Notes: generated from the letters alone by a model not told the origin. Counted from the first letter of the stretch, positions 9,232 through 17,330 are shown. The stretch is 64,000 bases of DNA from CAVQMB01 sp963713445 (GCA_963713445.1 CAVQMB010000012.1:44514-108513); one strand, 5' to 3'. A program made the numbers and translations.

Positions 9232-9238
9232 AGCCGGA

Positions 9239-10012
9239 CTACACCGAGGCCAGGTAGCCGCCATCGATATACAGCACCTGGCCGTTGATATAACGGGCAG
9301 CGTCGGAGCACAGAAACACGGTAGCGCCCATCAGATCGTCCAACTCACCGAACCGGCCGGCCGGAATCCTGGCTTGCATCGTTTCAACCCAGCTGGCGTC
9401 ACGAAAGAATGGCTCGGTAAGGTCGGTGCGGAAATAGCCGGGCCCGATCCCGTTGACGCGGATGCCGTAGCCGGCCCATTCGACCGCCAGCGCCCGGGTC
9501 AGGCCCACCAGACCGGACTTGGAGGCGCCGTAGGGTGCCGCCGCCGGCACCCCGACCGCCGACGTCAGCGAACACACGTTGATCAAAGCACCACCGTCAC
9601 GGGCCGCCATGTGCCGGGCTGCCGCCTGGGCCGCGAAAAACGCACCTTTGAGGTTGGTATCGATGATCCGGTCCCACTGACTTTCGCTGACCTCCAGCGA
9701 TGGCGCAACCTGCTCGACACCGGCGTTATTGACCAGAATGTCGAGGCCACCCAGCACTGTCGCGGTCCGTTCTATCCCGGTCGTGATCTGGCGGATCTCA
9801 CGCACGTCGAAGGCGGCCGCATACGCCGTATGGCCCATCCCCTCCAGTGCCGTCAGCGTCTCCTGCAGATTCTCCTCGCGGCGGGCATTTACGGCCACCG
9901 CAGCACCCGCATGCGCCAACGCCAACGCCAACGCCTGACCGATGCCGCGGCTAGCGCCGGTCACCAGCGCCTTGCGCCCGCGCAGGGAAAACTTCGGAAA
10001 ATCGAAGGTCAT
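9239..10012 (-). CDS. SDR-family oxidoreductase
   Basis: A classical short-chain dehydrogenase of 257 residues from ATG 10012 (MTFDFPKFSL). The nucleotide site TGASRGIG lies near residue 19, followed by the NNAG motif, the catalytic Ser in NVCSLTSAVG and the Tyr-Lys pair YGASK near residue 159. The C-terminus ends VLYIDGGYLASV. It looks most like gluconate 5-dehydrogenase or 3-oxoacyl reductase members, but SDR substrates cannot be read from sequence. It lies 56 bp downstream of the ureohydrolase on the same strand, so the two are probably one operon under the divergent LysR gene. Confidence 0.85.
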   Translation of the reverse strand: MTFDFPKFSLRGRKALVTGASRGIGQALALALAHAGAAVAVNARREENLQETLTALEGMGHTAYAAAFDVREIRQITTGIERTATVLGGLDILVNNAGVEQVAPSLEVSESQWDRIIDTNLKGAFFAAQAAARHMAARDGGALINVCSLTSAVGVPAAAPYGASKSGLVGLTRALAVEWAGYGIRVNGIGPGYFRTDLTEPFFRDASWVETMQARIPAGRFGELDDLMGATVFLCSDAARYINGQVLYIDGGYLASV

Positions 10013-10068
10013 AGCTCGCCCCCAAACTGTTTGCGCCATTGTAGTCGATGGCCAGCACCATGCCCCGC

Positions 10069-11049
10069 CTATGACGCCGCCTGCCGCCTGGCCCGCTGGT
10101 GGAACACGAAGCCGATGCTGTTCATCAGCAATTGCGCAGCCAGGATCGAGGTCACCCCGGCCGGATCGTAAGGTGGCGCAACCTCCACCAGGTCTATGCC
10201 GATGACGTTGCCACCACTCTGGCGTGCCAGACCCTGAATCAGTTCCAGCACCTCGTAATACAGAAACCCGCCGTGGCTGGGGGTGCCGGTACCAGGCGCT
10301 ATCGAGGGATCAAAACCGTCGATATCGATAGTGAGATAATACGCCACGCCCCGGGGGATTCGCGCCAGCACGCCGTCAGTACCCAGTCGCCGCACCTGAC
10401 GTACCGACAGAATGTCGGAGCCGGCGGCACGGGCGGCTTCGTAGTCTGACCGGTTGGACGACGACACGTTGCGGATACCGAGCTGGGTCATGCCGCTGAC
10501 ATGATGCTGCTCGGAGGCCCGCCGCAACGGATTGCCGTGGCCATAGCGCACACCATGGCGCTCGTCGACAAAGTCCAGATGGGCATCGAAGTGGACGATG
10601 TGGATCGGACCGCGGCCTTCGAACGCCTGAATCACCGGCGCGTGGATCGAATGATCCCCACCCAGCACCAACGGCATGGCTCCGGCCGCGAGGATCTGGC
10701 GCACTGCCGCCTCGGTGTTGGCATGACTCTGCTGCATATCGGTGTGCACGATATCGGCATCGCCGACATCGACGATGCGGACCTGATCCTTGGCCAGATA
10801 TAGCGTATCGTCCTCGTGATCGTAGGCGCCGCCGTGACCGAACGAAAACAGCGTCGACGCCTCACGGATTCCGCGCGGCCCGAAACGGGCACCCGAACGC
10901 CACTGGGTGCCCATGTCGTTGGGTACGCCAAGCACCGCAACGTCGGCGTCAATGGCACTCCAGTCAATACATACCGGCGCTTTGGCGAAGGTGCAATGAC
11001 CCACGAACGGCAGGTTGAGGCGGCCGGCATCGTAACGGTTGGCGGACAT
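10069..11049 (-). CDS. Agmatinase-family ureohydrolase
   Basis: A 326-residue manganese or nickel ureohydrolase. The metal-binding motifs are complete: GGDHSIH near 126, the DAHLD motif near 149, and SIDIDGFDPS-type TIDIDGFDPS near 235. The family end motif GIDLVEVAPPYD is near 285. Members hydrolyse agmatine, guanidinobutyrate, guanidinopropionate, formiminoglutamate or guanidine itself, releasing urea. The start at 11049 follows a GGGGAA site. Its neighbours are an SDR, an ABC importer of the family that includes guanidine transporters, and a divergent LysR gene. This hints at a guanidino substrate, but the sequence alone does not choose between the options. Confidence 0.85.
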   Translation of the reverse strand: MSANRYDAGRLNLPFVGHCTFAKAPVCIDWSAIDADVAVLGVPNDMGTQWRSGARFGPRGIREASTLFSFGHGGAYDHEDDTLYLAKDQVRIVDVGDADIVHTDMQQSHANTEAAVRQILAAGAMPLVLGGDHSIHAPVIQAFEGRGPIHIVHFDAHLDFVDERHGVRYGHGNPLRRASEQHHVSGMTQLGIRNVSSSNRSDYEAARAAGSDILSVRQVRRLGTDGVLARIPRGVAYYLTIDIDGFDPSIAPGTGTPSHGGFLYYEVLELIQGLARQSGGNVIGIDLVEVAPPYDPAGVTSILAAQLLMNSIGFVFHQRARRQAAS

Positions 11050-11111
11050 GGTATTCCCCTTGGATGAACTGACGTTAAATTGGAATGTATGCGATCGGAA
11101 ATTCCCATAGA

Positions 11112-11125
11112 ATACTGGTTTGTAT
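11112..11125. promoter_or_regulatory. Possible LysR operator palindrome
   Basis: The inverted repeat ATAC-N6-GTAT lies in the gap between the ureohydrolase (minus) and the LysR gene (plus). LysR boxes have this form. A second weaker inverted repeat, GGAAT to ATTCC, lies just to its left (about 11091-11107). No binding data can be inferred. Confidence 0.35.
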
Positions 11126-11156
11126 AACTTCGTTTCGGCTTACATGGAGTTTAATA

Positions 11157-12104
11157 ATTCATCCGCATGACGTTGATCTGCGCGCGCTGCGCACCTTCGT
11201 CGCTGTGGTGGAGAACGACGGCTTCGTGCCCGCCCAGGCTACCTTGGATCTGGCACTGGCCACCATTAGCGAACAGATGAAGGCACTGGAAACGCGGCTT
11301 GGCGTGCGTTTGTGTGAACGTGGCCGGGCGGGCTTCCGTCTCTCCGAGCCGGGTCGCGAGGTTTATTGTGAGGCCCAGCGGCTGCTGGCGGCCGTGGAGA
11401 GCTTCCACGAAGCGGTCGGCGGCCTCCACGGGCGCCTGGAGGGTGAACTGCGCATCGGCTTGATCGACAATACCATCACTGACGCGGTTTCACCGCTACC
11501 AGGCGGTCTGCGACGCTTCAACCAGCGTAACCACAACGTCCGGATCCGGGTCCGCATCGGTCCGCCCAGCGAACTGGAGCCGAAACTGATGGACGGGCGT
11601 TTGCATGCGGTCATCAGCCCGATCCAGAATCGTCAGCCTGACCTGGACTTTCAGCCGCTTTACCATGAGTTGCAACTGCTCTATTGCGGTCGTGATCATC
11701 CCCTGTTCGACGCAAAGCCGGTCACGCGGGACGCCATCCGCCGCGCCCGCGTGGTCGCCCGCGGCTATGACAGCGGAGCCGGCCTGGAGAAACTGGAAGG
11801 TTGTTCCACCGGTGCCGTGGTGGACAACGTCGAAGCCCAGGCGCTGCTGGTCCTTACCGGTGGGTACATCGGGTTTCTGCCGCGGCACTACGCCACCCAT
11901 TGGGAGACCAACGGCGACCTGCGCGCCCTGGGAATGAGCTACGAGTCAGCGTTCGGCCTGATCACCCGCCGTGGTGGCCATCCTTCAGAGGTGTTGGCCG
12001 CTTTCCGGGCCGATCTGCTGGCCGAGATAGAGGCCCCCCAACGACCGCCGCAAGAGCCTGCTGGCTCTGGCCTTAACCGATTCGCTCCCGCACGACACCG
12101 GTGA
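11157..12104 (+). CDS. LysR-family transcriptional regulator
   Basis: About 315 residues. The N-terminal winged helix opens with DVDLRALRTFVAVVEN and shows ATISEQMKALETRLGVRLCERG; an effector-binding domain with GELRIGLIDN follows. LysR proteins normally begin 1-5 residues before the DLRALRTF segment. There is no ATG, GTG or TTG there, but an in-frame ATT at 11157 lies 7 bp after GGAG. The only upstream ATG (11085) lacks a good ribosome site and would leave just 35 bp to the divergent ureohydrolase start. I prefer the ATT start but hold it loosely. It probably controls the ureohydrolase/SDR unit. Confidence 0.75.
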   Translation: MHPHDVDLRALRTFVAVVENDGFVPAQATLDLALATISEQMKALETRLGVRLCERGRAGFRLSEPGREVYCEAQRLLAAVESFHEAVGGLHGRLEGELRIGLIDNTITDAVSPLPGGLRRFNQRNHNVRIRVRIGPPSELEPKLMDGRLHAVISPIQNRQPDLDFQPLYHELQLLYCGRDHPLFDAKPVTRDAIRRARVVARGYDSGAGLEKLEGCSTGAVVDNVEAQALLVLTGGYIGFLPRHYATHWETNGDLRALGMSYESAFGLITRRGGHPSEVLAAFRADLLAEIEAPQRPPQEPAGSGLNRFAPARHR

Positions 12105-12223
12105 TCGCACCCTCGTGCAGAAAATCGCTGACATACCGGCCGTGAATTGCCTGCGACAAAAGAAGACTACGTCCGATGGCCCGCAGGCCGCAGCGACTCC
12201 CTATCGTGCCATTGCTGTGGGAC

Positions 12224-12256
12224 AAAAAAAACGCCCCGAGCAGCAGCTCGGGGCAG
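12224..12256 (-). terminator. Rho-independent terminator
   Basis: On the minus strand an 8-bp stem (GCCCCGAG with CTCGGGGC, loop of 6) is followed by eight T residues. It lies 20 bp beyond the stop of the small membrane protein gene 12278-12691 and terminates it. Confidence 0.85.
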
Positions 12257-12277
12257 CGAGGATGAGGAAACAGTAAG

Positions 12278-12691
12278 CTACGACGTGGCACTGGTCAGCT
12301 TGACCTTGCCGACTTGCTTCAGGCTCAGCAGCTTGTTGGCGCAATGATTGGCGATGGCATCGGTATCGCCGGAGGGAATGGTCTGGCCTTTGATGGCCAC
12401 CCAGCCGCCTTTTTCCAGAAACGAGGACTGATCATAGTTGTCGCTGCTCTTTTTGAGAGCTTGCCACGCCTTGAGCACGTTGGTTTGATGCTCGAATCGG
12501 GCCACGCACTCCGGTGCGATGGCGGCGACTAGCGCATTTTGCGATTGTTGGGCGGCGATCTGATGAGCCGCACCGTGGCTCATCCAGCCAAATCCCCAGG
12601 CCAAGGCACCCCACCACACGCCGGCGCCTATGAAAAGGCCCCAGATGAAAGGCTTAGCCTGGGATAGAAACGACTTGTCTTCTGTTGACAC
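12278..12691 (-). CDS. Single-TM hypothetical protein
   Basis: A 137-residue protein I do not recognise by name. A short polar N-terminus precedes one TM helix rich in Gly and Trp (about residues 13-33, GLFIGAGVWWGALAWGFGW). A mostly alpha-helical periplasmic part follows with two cysteines (PECVARF and NHCANK) that could form a disulfide. It stands alone with its own terminator. An AGGAGG-like ribosome site lies before the ATG (CTCCTC-type complement near 12700). Similar small membrane proteins exist in many proteobacteria without assigned function. Confidence 0.65.
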   Translation of the reverse strand: MSTEDKSFLSQAKPFIWGLFIGAGVWWGALAWGFGWMSHGAAHQIAAQQSQNALVAAIAPECVARFEHQTNVLKAWQALKKSSDNYDQSSFLEKGGWVAIKGQTIPSGDTDAIANHCANKLLSLKQVGKVKLTSATS

Positions 12692-12943
12692 GCATGCACC
12701 CTCCTGTTGATTAAGGGAGGAAGGAAACGAACGCGGATTTGTTGTACTACGGATTCATTTGATAGCCGTTCTGTCCAGAGTGCACGTTACCAAGCGTTAA
12801 CAACTCGGCAGGGTATACGGACTGCGCCGCTGTCAAGCACACGCCGGGCGGGCCGTCCAAGTTCCACCCTTACAGCACTAAGTTATTGATTCGTCTTCCT
12901 GGCCCAGCAGGTGTATTACCAGGCGCACCATCAAAGTCTTGAC

Positions 12944-14563
12944 TCAGGGGGATGTTGTGGTGTTGTCGGAGGCCGGTGCCAGGTCCACGTTCCATGGCAG
13001 CAGCCGTTCGAGCTTGTCGGCCGTGTCGGCCTCGGCGATGTGCTCGATGACATGGCGGATGTAGGCCGAGGGTTCCAGTCCGTTGGCCTTGGCCGTCTCG
13101 ATCAGCGAATAACAGCAGGCGCTGGCACGCGCCCCCTGGGCGGTGTCGGCGAATAACCACGCTTTGCGCCCGACGGCGAAGGGGCGGATGGCGTTCTCGG
13201 CAAGCGCGTTGCTGATGCGCAGATCCCCGCGCTCGCAGTAGCCGAGCAGATACGGCCACTGGCTGAGTGTGTAGTCGATCGCCTTGCGGGTCAGTGAGCC
13301 TTTCATCACCCGAGTGGCGTTGGCCTGCAACCAGGCCTTGAACTGATCCAGTAGTGGGCGGCTCCGTTGCTGGCGAAGACGGTGGCGTTCGCCGTCGCTC
13401 AGGTCTTTGACCTGGCGCTCGATGGCGTAGAGCGTGCCGATATAACCCAAGGCCGCATCGGCCGTGCTGGGCTTGCCTTTCGCCTTGCCGGTGGCCGGTG
13501 CGGCGCGCACGGCTTCGACGAACTTACGTCGGGCATGGTCCCAGCAGCCGATGCGGGTGATGGCGTTGTCACGGCACACCCGGGCATAGCCGCCGTAGCC
13601 ATCGGCCTGCAGAATGCCGCTGAAGCCCTCCAGCAGGCGCACAGCGACACGGCCGGCACGGGACGGATCATACTCGAACAGTACCGCGACCTGTCCCGGC
13701 GGGCCGCCCCGGGTGAGCCACATCCATTTGTCGGACTGCGCCTTTTTGCCGTCTTCCTTGAGCACCTGGATGCGGGTTTCATCGGCCTGCAGGTAGTTGG
13801 CGCTGTTCTGTAGGACACGCAGCCGCTCGAGCAGGGGCCGCAGCACCGCCCCGAGGCCGATGATCCAGTGCGCCATGCGGGCGCGGCTGAGCTCATGGCC
13901 CAGGCGCTTGAAGTGCTGCTCCTGGCGGTACAGCGGCAGGCCGTCGGTATACTTCGAGGTGATGATGTGAGCCAGCAGCGCCGGGGTGGCGATGCACTTG
14001 CCCAGCGGATGCACCGGGCGTGGCGCGGCGACGAGGCGCTGCTGCTCGCCGCCGGCCTCGAACACCGCCTTCTCCTGCCAGTACTCGAGTACCTTGAGCT
14101 GTGCCGGGATGAGGTGCAGTTCCTCCTTCACCTTGGTGAAGAAGACCTGGCTCGCTCCGGCCTTTTCGGCCTCGCTCAGCCTCAGCTCGATGCGCTCGCG
14201 CACCAGCGTCTCGGAGAAGCCGCGGTGGCGGCGCTTGGCCCGGCTGCGCGGTGGCTGTTCTTGCTCCTCTTCCTCGACCTCCTCGGGGAGCTGATCGCGC
14301 AGGGCATCGATCCCGGCTTCCAGTTCGGCTTCATCGAACAGCGACCCCTGCTCGGCGTTCTTTTCACTGCGGGCGGCGAACTGCTGGATCTTTTTCAGCC
14401 GCAGCAATTCCTCGAGCAACTGGATGTAGCGATCACGCTCTTGCAGGGCCGCTTCCCGTGCGGCCAGCTGTTGTTGATAACCGGCCACCATCGCCCGCAA
14501 TTGTGCGGCGGACAGGGCGCCGAGGTCGGGGTTGGAAGGGGCGTTTTGCGGCGTTCTTTTCAC
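12944..14563 (-). CDS. tnpC: IS66 transposase TnpC
   Basis: A 539-residue IS66-type DDE transposase. An N-terminal coiled coil (about 15-70) with a Leu-zipper-like helix precedes an acidic and basic linker, and a zinc-finger-like region follows. The catalytic core contains YLQADETRIQVL (first Asp), ADGYGGYARVC (second Asp), CWDHARRKF and the C-terminal SNALAENAIRPFAVGRKAWLF region with the Glu. IS66 C-terminal domain sequences end the protein. Length is typical (about 510-540). It appears intact, so the element could still be active with TnpA and TnpB. Confidence 0.93.
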   Translation of the reverse strand: MKRTPQNAPSNPDLGALSAAQLRAMVAGYQQQLAAREAALQERDRYIQLLEELLRLKKIQQFAARSEKNAEQGSLFDEAELEAGIDALRDQLPEEVEEEEQEQPPRSRAKRRHRGFSETLVRERIELRLSEAEKAGASQVFFTKVKEELHLIPAQLKVLEYWQEKAVFEAGGEQQRLVAAPRPVHPLGKCIATPALLAHIITSKYTDGLPLYRQEQHFKRLGHELSRARMAHWIIGLGAVLRPLLERLRVLQNSANYLQADETRIQVLKEDGKKAQSDKWMWLTRGGPPGQVAVLFEYDPSRAGRVAVRLLEGFSGILQADGYGGYARVCRDNAITRIGCWDHARRKFVEAVRAAPATGKAKGKPSTADAALGYIGTLYAIERQVKDLSDGERHRLRQQRSRPLLDQFKAWLQANATRVMKGSLTRKAIDYTLSQWPYLLGYCERGDLRISNALAENAIRPFAVGRKAWLFADTAQGARASACCYSLIETAKANGLEPSAYIRHVIEHIAEADTADKLERLLPWNVDLAPASDNTTTSP

Positions 14564-14608
14564 CGCATAATGATAACAGAAACAATGCCCTGAAGCACTT
14601 TTGAAGGA

Positions 14609-14980
14609 CTATCCGACACTGTCGTAATGCAGCCTTCTGTGCCCCTGCAGCAAGCTGATGTCATAGCCCTCGAGCAGCCAATTGATCTGCTCGCCGCTCA
14701 GCGCCATCAGCTCCTCAGAAGCACTGGGCCACTTGAACCGCTCCTCGGCCAGTGCCTTGTAGTAGAGCACGAAGCCGTTGTCTTCCCACATCAGGCATTT
14801 GATCTTGTTGCGCTGACCGTTGGTGAAGGCATAGAGCGCACCGCTGAAGGGATTGTGCCCCAATTCCTGCTCCACCAGCCGCGCCAGTCCCTGGGCCTGC
14901 TTGCGGAAATCCACCGGTGCCCGGTACAGATAGATCGCCGGCATCCGTACCGACGGACGCAGGTAACGCTCGCGCATCAC
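14609..14980 (-). CDS. tnpB: IS66 accessory protein TnpB
   Basis: 123 residues with the IS66 Orf2 pattern: IYLYRAPVDFRKQAQGLARLVEQ, then GALYAFTNGQRNKIKCLMWEDNGFVLYYK. The frame can start at GTG 14980 or at the next codon, ATG 14977, which overlaps the tnpA stop as ATGA. Its biochemical role in transposition is not understood, although it is required in studied elements. Confidence 0.92.
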   Translation of the reverse strand: MMRERYLRPSVRMPAIYLYRAPVDFRKQAQGLARLVEQELGHNPFSGALYAFTNGQRNKIKCLMWEDNGFVLYYKALAEERFKWPSASEELMALSGEQINWLLEGYDISLLQGHRRLHYDSVG

Positions 14981-15294
14981 AGTTGCCTGAGGATCGCGCC
15001 CAACAACGCCACGTTGCCGGCGTCCAGCCCCGTGATCGACACCCCACCCGGCAGCAAGACCGTCAGCCCATCAGCGCTCGCCGCCGGCGGCGCAGCCAGC
15101 GCCACTCGGGTAAATCCCGACCGTGATCCCGCGGCCTGCTCGCGTTCAACCTTGGCGCCCAGCTTTCTTCGCCAGTAAACGAACTGATGGTAGCTGAGCG
15201 CGTACTGCTTACAGAACGCCGCACCGGACAGACCGGACATCTGCCACTCGGACACCGTTCGCTGCCAGGATTGCTGCCGCTCGGCCTCAGCCAT
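14977..15294 (-). CDS. tnpA: IS66 accessory protein TnpA
   Basis: 105 residues with the IS66 Orf1 helix-turn-helix pattern: WQRTVSEWQMSGLSGAAFCKQYALSYHQFVYWRRKL, split here as a helix, turn (GLSGAAFC) and recognition helix (YHQFVYWRRKL). The C-terminal part is Ala/Gly-rich. It is the first gene of the element and overlaps tnpB. Probably a DNA-binding protein. Confidence 0.88.
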   Translation of the reverse strand: MAEAERQQSWQRTVSEWQMSGLSGAAFCKQYALSYHQFVYWRRKLGAKVEREQAAGSRSGFTRVALAAPPAASADGLTVLLPGGVSITGLDAGNVALLGAILRQL

Positions 15295-15376
15295 GTCGAT
15301 TCCTCCAGAGATTACACAGAGGACTCAGTCTCGCGAATTCTGGCTGGCGAATATAGATGCTGATTTAAGGGCGTGT

Positions 15377-15390
15377 ATGGACTCCTCCTC
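15377..15390 (+). repeat. Inverted repeat of the IS1111-type element (transposase 3' side)
   Basis: ATGGACTCCTCCTC, a perfect inverted copy of 16761-16774. Flanking bases on the two sides do not match, so the repeat ends here. Confidence 0.85.
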
Positions 15391-15657
15391 ATTTGCAAGT
15401 CCAACGTTCGATTGCGAGTAAGGTACGACTGCCTACGTGTATCCGGTCTCTGCAAGGATGCCGTTGTCTTGTCTGGGCATCGGACCCTGATGGGCTATTC
15501 GCACGTCGGCTCCCAAACGCTTACACGAGCTCAGAGGCTCTCGCCACTAACAGGGTTTTGCCGACGTCGGTTCGACCTGTTCGCCATCAAGCGTTAGACG
15601 CTGCAATCGTGAAGAAGTGGACTCGCTGTCAATTCATTGGGTGCTCACTCATCCTCT
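15391..15657 (-). ncRNA. Candidate bridge RNA region
   Basis: This 267-bp non-coding stretch lies between the transposase stop and the inverted repeat. In IS1111-group elements this is where the bispecific bridge RNA is encoded. Several possible hairpins are visible, including the palindrome CCGACGTCGG near 15562-15571 and paired GCGTTAGACGC near 15590-15600. The exact RNA ends and guide loops cannot be read without folding and a comparison of flanks. The call rests on location and family knowledge. Confidence 0.45.
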
Positions 15658-16698
15658 TTATGCGACTGAGCCGGCGGCCAGTGCCGGGTCATAATCCACA
15701 CCCCGGCGGACCATCGCCCAGGCGATGCGCGCTGTCTTGTTCGCCAGCGCCACCGCAACCACATTGGGATGCTTTCGCTGGCGAAGCGTGTTGAGCCACT
15801 GACTCAGCCCATCGTCACGCCCCGCGGCGTGACGCAGCACCGCCCGCGCACCGTGGACCAGCAGCTTCCTCAGGTAACTGTCGCCGCGCTTGCTGATGCC
15901 GAGCAGGCGCGGCTTGCCGCCCGTGCTTTGCTGGCGCGGCGTCAGCCCGAGAGAGGCGGCGAAGTCCCGCCCCCGGGTAAAGGCTTGTCCATCCCCGAGA
16001 GCCACGGTGAGCGCCGTAGCCACCAGCGGGCCCACACCGCGTAACGCCTGCAGACGCCGCGCCCGCGGGTCAGCCTTCGCCTGCTGGGCAATCTGGGCAT
16101 TGAGCTCGGCAATGCGCTCATCGAGCCGCCTCAGGTCCTCGGCCAGATCCGAGAGCAGCGCACGGAACGACACCGTCAAACCGTTCTCGGCGTCTTCCAG
16201 CCAATCGGGCAGGGTTCGCCGCAGGGCGCGAACGCTCACCGGGGCGATCAAGCCGTATTCACCCGCCAGACCCCGGATCTGATTGACCTTCGCCGTGCGT
16301 TGCCCAACCAGCGACTCACGAATGCGGTGCGCGGCCTGCTGGTCCTGTTGCTCGACCGTCTTGACCGCCACATAGCGCATGTTCGCTCGCCCCATTGCCT
16401 CACAGATCGCCTCGGCATCGACCGCATCGTTTTTGTTGCTCTTGACGAACGGTTTGACGAACTGCGCCGGGATCAGCTTGACGCGATAGCCACGCCGCTG
16501 CAGCTCGCGGCCCCAGTAGTGCGAAGCCCCGCACGCTTCCATGCCGACCTCCGCGCCCGCCGGCAGACGCTTACAGATCGCCTCAAGCCACTGCCCGCGC
16601 TTGTAGCATCCCCGCCACTGACAGCGCTCGTGGCGATCCACGCCGTGGACATGAAACACCGACTTTGCGATATCGACACCGACGCGTATAAGCTGCAT
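15658..16698 (-). CDS. IS110/IS1111-family DEDD transposase
   Basis: 346 residues from ATG 16698 (MQLIRVGVDIAK), which follows a GAGGAGGAA ribosome site; a longer frame starting at 16779 would read through the inverted repeat and is rejected. The N-terminal RuvC-like domain shows GVDIAKSVF (Asp), VGMEACGASH (Glu) and KNDAVDAEAI (two Asp), so all four DEDD residues are present. The C-terminal domain has GVGPLVATAL and QSTGGKPRLLGISKRG with the conserved catalytic-type serine. The frame is intact, so the element may be active. Confidence 0.92.
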   Translation of the reverse strand: MQLIRVGVDIAKSVFHVHGVDRHERCQWRGCYKRGQWLEAICKRLPAGAEVGMEACGASHYWGRELQRRGYRVKLIPAQFVKPFVKSNKNDAVDAEAICEAMGRANMRYVAVKTVEQQDQQAAHRIRESLVGQRTAKVNQIRGLAGEYGLIAPVSVRALRRTLPDWLEDAENGLTVSFRALLSDLAEDLRRLDERIAELNAQIAQQAKADPRARRLQALRGVGPLVATALTVALGDGQAFTRGRDFAASLGLTPRQQSTGGKPRLLGISKRGDSYLRKLLVHGARAVLRHAAGRDDGLSQWLNTLRQRKHPNVVAVALANKTARIAWAMVRRGVDYDPALAAGSVA

Positions 16699-16760
16699 CT
16701 GGGTTCCTCCTCTGTTTTGATTTCGAATCTCAAACCTACTCGACTTCATGGACGTAGGGG

Positions 16761-16774
16761 GAGGAGGAGTCCAT
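16761..16774 (-). repeat. Inverted repeat of the IS1111-type element (transposase 5' side)
   Basis: GAGGAGGAGTCCAT, the exact complement of 15377-15390. It sits 62 bp upstream of the transposase start. Confidence 0.85.
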
Positions 16775-17279
16775 CCCATTGCTTACGAACAAGCTGGCCG
16801 GTGCCGACACCCCCTTCAAGTTCTTCGAGAACCTGAAGGAGTCGGCCATCTTCCGCTTCATCAAGCTGGTCGGATGCGACAACCAGCAGGTGGGCTAGTT
16901 CTCCAAGTTCGTCAAGCAGCGCAACCGCATCGCTCACCCCAGCGGTACGGTTTTCTTCAACAGCAAGGAAAACAGCGACGGCCAGATTGAGCAGGTGATG
17001 ATCGAGATCGACCATATCCAGCAACACATGACCGCGGTCCTACACGAATGTCTGCGAATCTTCTTGCAAGAGAATGCCGACCAGGAAGCGTGGGAATACT
17101 CACTGCCGATGGACCAGATCAATGCCGCTCTGGTCCATGCTTATTACTTCTCCCGCAAGGACATAAACACCTGTCTTACCTTCGATATCGCTGCCTTCGA
17201 GGGGCACGCGGACGCCATGCCGATCCGGGAACTGTTTGATGCCTTCCTGGAAGGTTATCAGCCCGAGACAGTTGACTAG
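16775..17279 (+). pseudogene. Truncated HEPN-like gene remnant
   Basis: One reading frame runs from the IS border to 17279 and encodes about 167 residues with one in-frame TAG at 16896-16898. The text before the stop (FFENLKESAIFRFIKLVGC) and after it (SKFVKQRNRIAHPSG) reads as one protein. RNRIAH fits the R-x4-H motif of HEPN ribonuclease domains, which are common in toxins and phage-defence proteins. The 5' part is removed by the insertion sequences. The remaining 94-residue frame from 16995 could still be made but lacks the motif. Family assignment rests on the motif and on helical composition. Confidence 0.5.
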
Positions 17280-17330
17280 CACTGTGCGCTTCGGATCGCC
17301 CGCGCCAATGGGGCTCCCCGGCGCGTTCAT

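Larger units (their letters stand above)
12944..15294 (-). mobile_element. IS66-family insertion sequence (coding part)
   Basis: Three genes in the canonical IS66 order tnpA-tnpB-tnpC run on the minus strand from 15294 to 12944. All three frames look intact. I could not prove terminal inverted repeats. The left end lies somewhere in 12700-12943, which has no other gene. The right end is adjacent to, or interrupted by, the IS110-type element at 15377. A GCTTAC at 16782-16787, on the far side of that element, could be the outer end of this IS66, because members often begin GTAAGC. Confidence 0.75.
15377..16774 (-). mobile_element. IS110-family element, IS1111 group
   Basis: A 1.4-kb element bounded by a perfect 14-bp inverted repeat, ATGGACTCCTCCTC at 15377-15390 and its complement at 16761-16774. 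It carries one DEDD transposase gene. Inverted repeats plus a long non-coding stretch downstream of the transposase mark the IS1111 group rather than IS110 proper. Exact outer ends are unclear because IS1111 repeats are usually a few bases inside the tip. The left side abuts the IS66 element; the right side abuts a truncated gene. Confidence 0.82.

Noticed and set aside
9374..10171. Long plus-strand open frame of 265 codons opposite the SDR gene
   Set aside because: It is the complement of a well-supported SDR gene; the translation has no fold pattern and is rich in Arg, Gln and His as expected for an antisense frame in GC-rich DNA.
9232..11156. Guanidine riboswitch near the importer or ureohydrolase
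   Set aside because: Intergenic gaps are too short and show none of the known guanidine motifs.
13868..14593. Plus-strand open frame opposite IS66 TnpC
   Set aside because: The minus-strand TnpC has all family motifs; the opposite frame has none.
15391..15657. Short plus-strand open frames in the IS1111-type non-coding part
   Set aside because: They lie in the expected bridge-RNA region and have no protein features.
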